This document shows positions 34,599-42,394 of a stretch of DNA of 64,000 bases, piece after piece. The DNA is taken from NCBI GenBank assembly GCA_900544305.1, contig UQUV01000012.1, positions 6,666-70,665 on the forward strand, in the 5' to 3' direction. Under the pieces are notes generated by a model. The model ran no database searches. It was not told the DNA's origin and worked only from the letters and a program-made list of their open reading frames with translations. The DNA is from an uncultured Porphyromonadaceae bacterium. Lineage in GTDB: Bacteria; Bacteroidota; Bacteroidia; Bacteroidales; Muribaculaceae. A program made the translations under genes and the position numbers. The first letter of the stretch is position 1; each line of letters opens with the position of its first letter.

Positions 34599-37259
34599 AT
34601 GAAAAAATTTGACACTGACGAAGAAACAGACGACTTGCTCAACGATACATCCGAAGAAACGGAAAACGAGGAAACAGACGAAAATGATATCGACGCAGAA
34701 GAGTTCGAAAGACTGCTGGAAGAATTCATCGCCGATGACGAGGAAGAAAGCGCAGAGGAGGAAAAAGCGGAAGAACCTTTCCGATTGGAGCAAAAAGTAG
34801 ACAGCGACACACTTCAATCGCTAAGGCCTGCCACCATTAACGGACGACGTGTCTACATTCCCCAAAACGGCAGCAGCCGGACAGAGGTAGAATCCATATC
34901 GGTCGATGCAAGCAGTTTTGACCTGAGTCAAACCATGCTGGTAAATGAAACGACACACTACAATGATGATCCTTACATTGCTTTTTCCATCAACCACAAA
35001 CAGGAAAATCCAAGCAGTCCGACTGTGTATATCTACGAAAACAGCAACCGCCCGACTCTTATGGCCACCCCTAACGACAAAACGTTTATCGATGGCCTCT
35101 GCCACTACTTCGAATGTGCCTATCAGGGAACACAGGGAAAATACATGATTTTGGTGGCCGATACCGCCATCAACCAAGGAAACTGGAAAACCATCGGCAA
35201 CCACTCCTACATCGAGTTTTACATCTACAACAACGAGGTGGGCGACCGTCCAAAAATCATTGGGGAATCTGCATCCTTCAGCAAGGCAAAGCCGCATTTC
35301 ACCTTCTCGCCGCTGAAAATCACAGCGCAATTCGAGAAACCAACTGCTGCCTACATCAAACTACAGGCCACGCTCTTCAACGAACAGCTTATGCTCGTAG
35401 CCAAAAACGAGCAGATAGTAGAAGCGAACAAAAAGAAAATGGAATGTACGCTAACGCCTTCCGTTTCCTGGAAGCCGGGCAATTACAGCATCGCCTTCAG
35501 TATAGACGAACAGATTATCCATGCTGCACGCATGACGGTTTCCGCCGACGGAAAAGTCACCTTCCACACCCTGAACAGGACGGAAACGAGAAACGTGGAA
35601 AAGCTGTATACGTTTGCCAACATGTTGCAGGGAAAAGCATTGCTGAAATTTCCGCTCCATCCCGATGACAAACTGAAACTTGCCATAAGATATGCCGACT
35701 ATCAGCAAATGCATCCGACCAAGCAGGACAAGGTATCACACCACTACGCTGTGCTTTCGAAAAGTCAGTCGATTGCCCATCGGGTAGCCGGACTGCTTGC
35801 TTCGAAAATGACCGACATTAACTCGGGAGTCACATTCACAACCGTACAAGAAAACATCAGCGAGTTGCAAAACCAGCCGTTGGGCAACACCAACACGGTT
35901 TTCTTCAAATGCACGGAAAAGAACATCGTGCTGGGTAAAGATGTCAGCAGCCTCACCTATGGCGACGGCAAAACAATTGCCCGACAGATAGTTCACGGAC
36001 TTAACGAAAAGGCATGGACACTGGCCATCTACTGCACGGAACAGGAATTCCATCAGGTTTGCCGCCAAAACCCGTCCATTTCACGCGCCATCCGCCTCAA
36101 CGACCGATTTACAATCCGAATCGGCGGAGCAGATGTGGTGGCCAACTATCTGGAAACGATGATAGCCGGCAAGCAGTACACGATGAGCGCACCGTTTCTG
36201 AAACGGATGCACGAATTCGTGGCACAACTTATGGAGTCAAGCGACATTTCCGCCTGGGAAGCCAGCAACTTCGAGGAACTTGTCGAACAGACGTTCCTGA
36301 TGCCTCACGAGCGCCGCAACCCCGGCTCGACCATACTGACGGCGGAAGATTTCGATGAACAGGCCAACATTCTGAAAACGGAATCTTTTGAAGAGTGCAT
36401 GAAGGAGCTCGACAGCCTTGTCGGGTTGAAAAATCTGAAATCGCACATGGCCGACTCGTTTGCTCTGACACGGTTCACGAAAATGCGCCAGAAATTCGGA
36501 TTACCCGAAAAAAGTTCCATGCCCAACCACATGCTATTTTTCGGAAATCCGGGAACGGGAAAGACAACCGTAGCGAAAATGGTAGGAAAAATCTACCGCT
36601 CTATGGGTCTGCTCTCCAAAGGCGACGTCATCGAAACCAATCGTGCTGGACTTGTCGGACGATACATCGGCGACACAGAGGCGAACACGGCAAGCATCAT
36701 CAGTTCGGCACGCGGGAATGTGCTGTTCATCGACGAGGCCTACACGCTTTTCTCCGGCGGTGAGGACCGCCGCGATTTCGGCATGCGTGTCATCGAAACA
36801 CTGCTACCGATGATGAGCGAACCCGACCCCGACATGGTAGTCATTTTTGCAGGCTACGAAAAGGAACTGATGCGAATGATGGATGCCAACGAGGGCCTTC
36901 TCGACCGCTTCGCCCACAAGTTCCATTTCGACGACTATTCCGCCGACGAACTGATTGAAATCGGCGAACGGCAGCTGAAAGAAAAGGCCATGCGACTGAC
37001 ACCCGAGGCAAAAACCGCACTGAAAAAGATTGCCGACGACAAGGTGCGCCACAAGGACAAAAATTTCAGCAACGCCCGCTGGATAAAGAATTTTATAGAA
37101 ACCGGCATTCAGCCCGAAATGGCTAAGCGGGTAATGAAAATTGCACAACCAACAAAAGACGACTTCTGCCGCATCATGGAAGAAGACGTCATCAAAGCCA
37201 ACGAACGTAGGGTAAATTTAGGGGCGAACAGCCGAACGCAACGCCCCGTAGGCTTCTAA
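34599..37259 (+). CDS. CbxX/CfxQ (SpoVK)-type AAA+ ATPase with large N-terminal region
   Basis: An 886-residue cytosolic protein. Residues 1-70 are strongly acidic (Asp/Glu-rich). Residues 90-330 form a beta-rich region with a repeated YIEFYIYNNE-like strand pattern. Residues 340-620 are unassigned. The C-terminal AAA+ module has Walker A GNPGTGKTTVAKMVGKIYRS near residue 649, Walker B VLFIDEAYTLF near residue 708, and sensor/arginine-finger segments in VIFAGYEKELMRMMDANEGLLDRF. Relatives remodel protein complexes. It starts 66 nt after the terminator of the candidate large RNA and may depend on read-through or a weak promoter (TACATTTC before the ATG). Confidence 0.88.
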   Translation: MKKFDTDEETDDLLNDTSEETENEETDENDIDAEEFERLLEEFIADDEEESAEEEKAEEPFRLEQKVDSDTLQSLRPATINGRRVYIPQNGSSRTEVESISVDASSFDLSQTMLVNETTHYNDDPYIAFSINHKQENPSSPTVYIYENSNRPTLMATPNDKTFIDGLCHYFECAYQGTQGKYMILVADTAINQGNWKTIGNHSYIEFYIYNNEVGDRPKIIGESASFSKAKPHFTFSPLKITAQFEKPTAAYIKLQATLFNEQLMLVAKNEQIVEANKKKMECTLTPSVSWKPGNYSIAFSIDEQIIHAARMTVSADGKVTFHTLNRTETRNVEKLYTFANMLQGKALLKFPLHPDDKLKLAIRYADYQQMHPTKQDKVSHHYAVLSKSQSIAHRVAGLLASKMTDINSGVTFTTVQENISELQNQPLGNTNTVFFKCTEKNIVLGKDVSSLTYGDGKTIARQIVHGLNEKAWTLAIYCTEQEFHQVCRQNPSISRAIRLNDRFTIRIGGADVVANYLETMIAGKQYTMSAPFLKRMHEFVAQLMESSDISAWEASNFEELVEQTFLMPHERRNPGSTILTAEDFDEQANILKTESFEECMKELDSLVGLKNLKSHMADSFALTRFTKMRQKFGLPEKSSMPNHMLFFGNPGTGKTTVAKMVGKIYRSMGLLSKGDVIETNRAGLVGRYIGDTEANTASIISSARGNVLFIDEAYTLFSGGEDRRDFGMRVIETLLPMMSEPDPDMVVIFAGYEKELMRMMDANEGLLDRFAHKFHFDDYSADELIEIGERQLKEKAMRLTPEAKTALKKIADDKVRHKDKNFSNARWIKNFIETGIQPEMAKRVMKIAQPTKDDFCRIMEEDVIKANERRVNLGANSRTQRPVGF

Positions 37260-37265
37260 GCCTAC
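37248..37265 (+). repeat. Palindrome spanning the AAA+ stop codon
   Basis: GTAGGCTT and AAGCCTAC are 8-bp perfect arms around CT, and the stop codon TAA lies within it. It probably folds together with, or just before, the terminator that follows. Confidence 0.5.
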
Positions 37266-37272
37266 AAGCAGC

Positions 37273-37320
37273 CACCCCGACGCTGTTCTGCGCGAGCAGA
37301 GCACCGCCGGGGTGTTTTTT
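37273..37320 (+). terminator. Terminator after the AAA+ gene
   Basis: CACCCCG and CGGGGTG form the outer stem, with a GC-rich inner hairpin (CTG/CAG), followed by T6. Confidence 0.88.
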
Positions 37321-37330
37321 GTTTGTATTT

Positions 37331-38230
37331 TTATTTCCATAAATCTTCACATTCCCAATTCTGACTAAATCCCATTGCTGCAATATCTATCGACGGAAAG
37401 TCGGCCAACAAATCTAAAAGTTTCTCATTGAAGTTATTTTCAGGAGAGACTGACACCAAAAAATAGCGAATTATACACAAACGATAGTAAATTCTTTTCT
37501 TATCTACATTTGGCGCGTTTAACCATACGTTAGCCGTTTTTCGCGGCTCTGCCGGATTTAACATAAAATCTCTGTTCCAAACTCTTGCATGGTGGCAACA
37601 CATATTACGAAGATTGGCAAGCACCGTCAACCAAGAAGTAAAAACTTGAGGTTTCAATCCAAAATAACCGGCAATCTGCTTCATCAACCTGTTACTGGCA
37701 ATATTCGAATAGATATAATTCAAGTTACCAAATGACAATATTTCTGTTATCATCCATGCAGGTGGATAATCTTCGATAAAATTCAGCCGAAAGTCACCAA
37801 TGTAGTCTTCTTTGCTTGATGTCAGTTCTTTGTCAATAATGGCTAAAGTCTGTTTAAACTTCTCGGGATTCGCAAAGTATTCAGGCTTCGTTATCCAATA
37901 CTTGTCTCCCAATTCCTGACACCCGATATTGGCCAAGACACTGCGAATGGCTACCTCTATTTTCTCAATCTCATTGAAAAGCAGAAGTCGCAATTTTTTG
38001 TCAAAACGATACAGCGTAAGAATTTGCCGAAAAGTAACATTGTCTTTCAAAATCAAGTCGCTCTTTGGCATTCGATAAAATGGGAACACATAAGCGGACA
38101 GTCTATGATAACCAATGTTCAGCAAGTAATTTTCAACTTTCTGTTCATCATCCATGACCATACCGCGAGTTTTTAGAATTTGAACTATCTCTTTCGGCGA
38201 AGAATATGGTTTAGTAAAATGCTTCTTCAT
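37331..38230 (-). CDS. Abi_2/AbiF-family HEPN protein
   Basis: The 299-residue protein starts KKHFTKPYSSPKEIVQILK and continues LNIGYHRLSAYVFPF, the standard opening of the Abi_2 (AbiD/AbiF) family. ILTLYRFDKKLRLLLFNEIEKIEVAIRS is the conserved central helix. A HEPN RNase motif R-x4-H is present in LRNMCCHHARVWNR near residue 210. Family members cause phage abortive infection. AbiF-type HEPN proteins are known to pair with short RNAs encoded next to them, and such an RNA appears in this gene's leader (38250-38300). Confidence 0.88.
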   Translation of the reverse strand: MKKHFTKPYSSPKEIVQILKTRGMVMDDEQKVENYLLNIGYHRLSAYVFPFYRMPKSDLILKDNVTFRQILTLYRFDKKLRLLLFNEIEKIEVAIRSVLANIGCQELGDKYWITKPEYFANPEKFKQTLAIIDKELTSSKEDYIGDFRLNFIEDYPPAWMITEILSFGNLNYIYSNIASNRLMKQIAGYFGLKPQVFTSWLTVLANLRNMCCHHARVWNRDFMLNPAEPRKTANVWLNAPNVDKKRIYYRLCIIRYFLVSVSPENNFNEKLLDLLADFPSIDIAAMGFSQNWECEDLWK

Positions 38231-38249
38231 ACATTAGATACAGGTATAT

Positions 38250-38300
38250 AAAAAAATGACCCGCCGATTTGAGCATTGTAAAGAGGCTTGGCAGGTTCTA
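38250..38300 (-). ncRNA. Short leader RNA of the Abi gene (candidate RNA antitoxin)
   Basis: The predicted transcript starts near 38300 and at once forms GA-a-CCTGCC (38298-38290) paired with GGCGGGTC (38265-38258), 8 bp with one bulge and one G-U. A 24-nt loop separates the arms, and T7 follows (38256-38250). It is therefore a self-terminating RNA of about 50 nt just before an AbiF-type gene. This matches the abiF RNA arrangement known from comparative genomics. It could equally be a simple attenuator. Confidence 0.55.
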
Positions 38301-38306
38301 ATGGTG

Positions 38307-38337
38307 CAAAGGTAATAAATCTATTTTAAATTACAAA
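38307..38337 (-). promoter_or_regulatory. Promoter of the Abi locus
   Basis: Minus strand TTTG (38337-38334), 19 nt, then TACCTTTG (38314-38307). It is a good consensus match, giving a leader of about 70 nt. Confidence 0.7.
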
Positions 38338-38393
38338 ACATTTCAAATATTTTCATAGCACAAGCTGCTGATTTATAAACACCTATGGCAACC

Positions 38394-39041
38394 TCACTTT
38401 CTGCCGAAGTCGGCGGGGATTTCGCCCCAGCGTTCGGTTTCCCATTTGATAATCGGGTTGGAATAGGTGTTGTTCTGCAACCAGGCTTCCGCACGGCGGA
38501 CGATGGCCAGCAGTTCGCCGTTGCGCTCGGTGGGCATAAGTTTGGTGTTGCACTTTTTGTCGCGCACCCATTTCTGGGCTATCTTGCTGTCGCTGTAAAT
38601 CGGCATATTGCTGCCTTTCTTTTTCAGCAAAGCCAGTCCGTGAACAATAGCAAGAAACTCGCCGATATTGTTCGTTCCGTCGTGATACGGACCGACACGG
38701 AAAATTTCCTGTCCCGTGCGAACATATACGCCCCGATATTCCATAATACCAGGATTGCCGCGGCAACCGGCATCGACGGCAATGCTTTCCACCTGTATTT
38801 CGGGAATCATGCTATAGTCGACCGGCTGTTCCTCTTCCTTCAAATGATTGGCAATGGCACGCAGCACCTGCGAAGCCTCCCTGTCACTCTCGCGATAGGC
38901 AAGGATAGCCTCCGTGCGGTTGGAGAAAGCCTTGTAGCGGGCATTCGGAAAGCCGTCGGTTTCCGCCTGACATTCTTCCCACGATTCGTAGATTCCCGGG
39001 TGACGTCCCACCCAAACCACATAGTATTTGCTGTATGCCAT
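38394..39041 (-). CDS. rnhA: Ribonuclease HI with viroplasmin N-terminal domain
   Basis: The 215-residue enzyme degrades RNA in RNA:DNA hybrids. Residues 1-50 are the viroplasmin (hybrid-binding) domain: YYVVWVGRHPGIYESWEECQ. The RNase H domain has the acidic residues in AVDAGCRGNPG, NNIGEFLAIVHGLALL and IYSDSKIAQKWV. This two-domain form is usual in Bacteroidetes. It is a single gene. Confidence 0.92.
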   Translation of the reverse strand: MAYSKYYVVWVGRHPGIYESWEECQAETDGFPNARYKAFSNRTEAILAYRESDREASQVLRAIANHLKEEEQPVDYSMIPEIQVESIAVDAGCRGNPGIMEYRGVYVRTGQEIFRVGPYHDGTNNIGEFLAIVHGLALLKKKGSNMPIYSDSKIAQKWVRDKKCNTKLMPTERNGELLAIVRRAEAWLQNNTYSNPIIKWETERWGEIPADFGRK

Positions 39042-39197
39042 AATCTGTTTCTTTGTAATAAAAGGAATTCGATCCGACGCAGTCGGACTGCCGTTAGCAC
39101 TTACAAAGTAAATAGTTTTTTTGCGTTTTTCCGAATTTTAACGGAAGTGAACCATCATTTTCCTCCTAATTAAAGAGAATCTTATGCGCTTTTTTTA

Positions 39198-39205
39198 TAG
39201 CTTTG
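39198..39205 (+). promoter_or_regulatory. -7 box of the histidine acid phosphatase gene
   Basis: TAGCTTTG fits TAnnTTTG, 75 nt before the start. No clear -33 element is seen. Confidence 0.45.
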
Positions 39206-39279
39206 CAATAGCTTGTATGAAAGATGAGGATAGAAAAAGATTAGAGCCATTAGGATTTTTAACTTTTTAATTTATCAGT

Positions 39280-40560
39280 ATGAAAAACAAAATTTTGGCA
39301 ACTGTTGCTGTTGCCCTTTTCGGAACACTATCCCTCTGTGCCCAGACTACCAAAGAGGAAGTGCTGGGTACTATCGAAAAAACTGCCGGCGTGTATTTCG
39401 CCTATCCGTCGGTTGAAAACAACAAGGTGACACCTGCACCAAAAGATTATACACCGTTCTACATAAGCCACTTCGGCCGTCACGGTTCGCGCTACCTGCT
39501 TGCGGAAACCGACTATACCGACGTTATCCGCACAATGGAAAATGCCAACAAGGCCAACGCACTGACTCCGCTCGGCAAGGATGCCCTCAACCGCCTGCAT
39601 GAAATCTACAAGGAAGCTGAAGGATGCGCCGAGGACCTTTCGCCGCTGGGTGTCAGACAGCACCGCGGCATTGCCGAACGCATGTACCGCAACTATCCGC
39701 AAGTATTTGCCGACGGACGCACTATTTCTGCCCGTTCGTCCATCGTTCTGCGATGTGCCATGAGTATGGCTGCCTTCGGCGACCGCCTGAAGGAACTGAA
39801 CCCTAAACTGAGCATATACTACGAATCCAGCCGCAAATACATGGGCTATCTCACCGGCCGCTCCGACGAGGCGAATGCGTTTACCGGCAACAACGGCCCG
39901 TGGCGTATCGAATACGAAAAATTCCGCAGAGCCCACACTCATTCCGACCGTTTTGTCAAAGCCCTGTTCTGCAACGATGAATATGTGCTGAAAAATATCG
40001 ACCCGTTCGAACTCGTATGGGATTTCTACTGGGTGGCAAGCGACATGCAGAACATGGAAACTCCTGTGTCGTTCTACGATCTGTTCACGCCCGACGAACT
40101 GTATGACCTCTGGCAATGCTTCAACTATCAGTTCTACTGCACCAACGCCAACCATGCCGCAGCCAAAGGCGCCATTATGAACAGCTACAAAGATTTGCTC
40201 CGCAACATCATCGAGAGCGCGGATGCTGCCATCGCCGACGGCAATACCGCCGCCACACTCCGTTTCGCCCACGACTCCAACATTACGCCGCTCACGGCAC
40301 TGATGGGAATCGAAAACTGCGATGCCTGCGTCAGCGACCCCTATACCGTCTACCAGCACTGGACCGACTTCAAGGTTTCGCCGATGGCCGCCAACCTGCA
40401 ACTTGTGTTCTTCAAGAAAAAGGGAAGAACAGCCGACGACATTCTTGTCAAGGTGCTCCACAACGAAAAGGAAGTGCACATACCGGTAGCCACCGACCAG
40501 TTCCCGTTCTACCGATGGACTGATGTAAGAAGCTACTACACAGACCTGCTGACAAAATAA
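39280..40560 (+). CDS. Histidine acid phosphatase (phytase/MINPP-like)
   Basis: A 426-residue secreted phosphatase with a signal peptide ending near LCAQ. The catalytic motif is ISHFGRHGSRYLL (RHG near residue 68), and the proton-donor motif is RFAHDSNITPL near residue 328 (HD type). Bacteroidales members hydrolyse inositol polyphosphates, and MINPP-type enzymes usually have HAE, so phytase or a general acid phosphatase is equally possible. It is monocistronic with a strong terminator. Confidence 0.87.
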   Translation: MKNKILATVAVALFGTLSLCAQTTKEEVLGTIEKTAGVYFAYPSVENNKVTPAPKDYTPFYISHFGRHGSRYLLAETDYTDVIRTMENANKANALTPLGKDALNRLHEIYKEAEGCAEDLSPLGVRQHRGIAERMYRNYPQVFADGRTISARSSIVLRCAMSMAAFGDRLKELNPKLSIYYESSRKYMGYLTGRSDEANAFTGNNGPWRIEYEKFRRAHTHSDRFVKALFCNDEYVLKNIDPFELVWDFYWVASDMQNMETPVSFYDLFTPDELYDLWQCFNYQFYCTNANHAAAKGAIMNSYKDLLRNIIESADAAIADGNTAATLRFAHDSNITPLTALMGIENCDACVSDPYTVYQHWTDFKVSPMAANLQLVFFKKKGRTADDILVKVLHNEKEVHIPVATDQFPFYRWTDVRSYYTDLLTK

Positions 40561-40569
40561 CGACATAGT

Positions 40570-40597
40570 GCCTCGGCAATCCGCCGAGGCTTTTTTT
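40570..40597 (+). terminator. Terminator after the acid phosphatase
   Basis: GCCTCGGC and GCCGAGGC form a perfect stem with a 5-nt loop, followed by T7. Confidence 0.95.
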
Positions 40598-40636
40598 ACT
40601 TTTGTCATCAATTTTCGGGAGTTGGTCAACAACCAC

Positions 40637-40667
40637 TTGACATTATCAAAATCTTTGTGTAGCTTTA
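40637..40667 (+). promoter_or_regulatory. Promoter-like sequence in the 40600-40900 gap
   Basis: TTG (40637-40639), 20 nt, then TAGCTTTA, one mismatch to TAnnTTTG. Confidence 0.4.
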
Positions 40668-40673
40668 CAATGG

Positions 40674-40903
40674 CAAGTTAAAGAAACATATCGAAAAACA
40701 TTCACAGCAACCTTATCTAAATGAAAAACAATGAATGAACAAATGGCAGCAAAGTTTACAAAGTAATTTAATAGACAAAAATTAGCACACAAACTTCCGT
40801 GCTTTTGAATGAAAACGGATAAATACAAAAAGTAGTAACCGCTATTTCATTATGATTGGGGAGGAGTTGTCAATGTGGTATTGGCAACTCTTCATTTTTT
40901 ATT
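40674..40903 (+). ncRNA. Candidate small RNA in the phosphatase-LytTR gap
   Basis: About 230 nt lie between the promoter-like sequence at 40637 and a terminator at 40864-40903 (GAGTTGTCAA / TTGGCAACTC, then T-rich). The plus strand has only very short ORFs. The terminator faces plus and therefore does not serve the LytTR gene, which ends nearby on minus, so something on plus should be transcribed. Confidence 0.35.
40864..40903 (+). terminator. Plus-strand terminator with no annotated gene before it
   Basis: GAGTTGTCAA pairs with TTGGCAACTC over 10 bp (one G-U), 7-nt loop, followed by TTCATTTTTT. Confidence 0.7.
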
Positions 40904-41594
40904 TCCCAATCCACTCTATAAATGCCGGCAGGTAGGTCCGTCCGATGGGCAGTTCGATGGAAGGAGTGTGCAGGGTCACGCGGTGGCTGACATAACCTGC
41001 CACATTGTGGGCCGGCACGATATACGACTTGTGGATTCTGAAGAACTGCTGTTCGGGAAGCATCTCAAGAATGGACTTCAAACTCATGCGCGACAGCACG
41101 TATCCCTTCTCCCGACGGTATATCTTCGTATAGTTTTCCATAGCCTCCACATAAAGGATGTCGTCCAAAGGAATGACCACATTGTTGTATTCCTGCTTCA
41201 CGGTGATGCTTTCCTTTGTCTGCACCGCATTTTTTATGGCAATGCGCCGGAAAGCCTTGTTGAGCGCCACCTCAAAACGGTCGTAGGCAAACGGCTTGTG
41301 AAGGAAATCGACGGCATCAAGATTGAACCCTTCCAGCGCAAACTGCGCGTGGGCGGTTGTAAAAACAAGCACCGTCTTCTCCGGCAGATGCTGGGCTATT
41401 TCCAGTCCGCTGATACTGTTCATTTCAATGTCGAGCAACACCAGGTCGGGCTGTTCGCGCTTTATGGCCTCAAATCCCACCCGCGGCTCGTCGTAAACCG
41501 TCAGGCTGATGCCCCCTTTCCGTTCGCAGAAACTCTTGATGACAGTCAATGCAAACGGTTCGTCGTCGATAGCTATGCAGGTTATATTTTTCAT
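40899..41594 (-). CDS. LytTR-family response regulator
   Basis: The 231-residue regulator has an N-terminal receiver domain (IDDEPFAL at the start, LVLLDIEMNSISGLEIA with the phospho-Asp, VFTTAHAQFALEG). A LytTR DNA-binding domain (about 130-231) contains YVEAMENYTKIYRREKGYVLSRMSL and FFRIHKSYIVPAHNVAGY. It overlaps the sensor kinase gene by 4 nt. Targets are unknown. The truncated efflux genes on the other side may once have been its regulon. Confidence 0.92.
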   Translation of the reverse strand: MKNITCIAIDDEPFALTVIKSFCERKGGISLTVYDEPRVGFEAIKREQPDLVLLDIEMNSISGLEIAQHLPEKTVLVFTTAHAQFALEGFNLDAVDFLHKPFAYDRFEVALNKAFRRIAIKNAVQTKESITVKQEYNNVVIPLDDILYVEAMENYTKIYRREKGYVLSRMSLKSILEMLPEQQFFRIHKSYIVPAHNVAGYVSHRVTLHTPSIELPIGRTYLPAFIEWIGK

Positions 41595-42391
41595 TTCAAA
41601 CGGATTGTTAAGTTCACCACATACACGCCGTCGAGCAGCTGCGTGTTCAGTTCATACTGTCCGGGGAAAAGCAGTTGCAGCCGCTTGCGGCAATTTTCCA
41701 TCCCCACCGCCATGGCATCTTCGCTGCGCTCTTTCATGACACGGTTGCGGGTAGTCATCGTCAGCACACTGCCGCTCTCCTTGATACAGATAAAAATAGT
41801 GCAGTCCTCATCAGGCGACGAACCGTATTTGAACGCATTTTCTATAAATGTAATCAGCATCATGGGCGGCACCTGCCCGCTGCCGTCATCGATGTCGCAC
41901 TCCAGTTCCACTTTCGTATGATGGTTCAGCCTCAACTTCTGCAAGTCGACATACTGGCGGATATAGCTGATTTCACTGTCGATGTCGATCTTCTCGACAT
42001 CCGTCTGCGAATACATGTATTTGAGGATGTTGGAAAACTTGATGAAGGCGGCCTCCGTATGGCTTGAATTCGACACGACAAGCCCATACAAGGCATTCAA
42101 CGTGTTGAACAGGAAATGCGGATTAATCTGCGACTTGTAGGCGGCAAGCATGGCCTTGTTCTTTTCCGTTTCTATCTCCTGCTGCTGCAACTTCTGCCGG
42201 AACAGTTCGTAAATCAGTTCGATGGCGAGCGAAAAACCGGTGACAATCAGAAAAAAGAACCACACCGTCTGCATCCGGAAATGATTGCGTACACGGATAT
42301 CGACAGACGCCCCTTTGCTGTCAGGCATCGGAAAACGGCTGACCAGTTCCGTAACAACCAGCAACAGGACAAACACAACAAGTGCCTTCAC
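41591..42391 (-). CDS. Sensor histidine kinase (LytS/His_kinase type), N-terminally truncated
   Basis: About 266 residues from a GTG codon. It has one or two membrane segments left, then KSQINPHFLFNTLNALYGL with the phospho-His near residue 95. The ATP site starts GSGQVPPMMLITFIENAFKYG. Family members normally have a longer N-terminal membrane domain. Here the reading frame runs upstream only four codons (RKYV) before a stop, exactly where RND pump sequence begins on the other strand. The kinase core is intact but sensing is probably lost. Confidence 0.8.
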   Translation of the reverse strand: MKALVVFVLLLVVTELVSRFPMPDSKGASVDIRVRNHFRMQTVWFFFLIVTGFSLAIELIYELFRQKLQQQEIETEKNKAMLAAYKSQINPHFLFNTLNALYGLVVSNSSHTEAAFIKFSNILKYMYSQTDVEKIDIDSEISYIRQYVDLQKLRLNHHTKVELECDIDDGSGQVPPMMLITFIENAFKYGSSPDEDCTIFICIKESGSVLTMTTRNRVMKERSEDAMAVGMENCRKRLQLLFPGQYELNTQLLDGVYVVNLTIRLK

Positions 42392-42394
42392 ATA

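Noticed and set aside
37273..37320. Shared terminator for the AAA+ and Abi genes
   Set aside because: The T-run exists only in the plus direction, so it cannot be claimed for the minus-strand Abi gene.
39328..40632. 434-codon ORF antisense to the acid phosphatase
   Set aside because: The plus-strand protein has a signal peptide and catalytic motifs. The antisense ORF is a codon-bias shadow.
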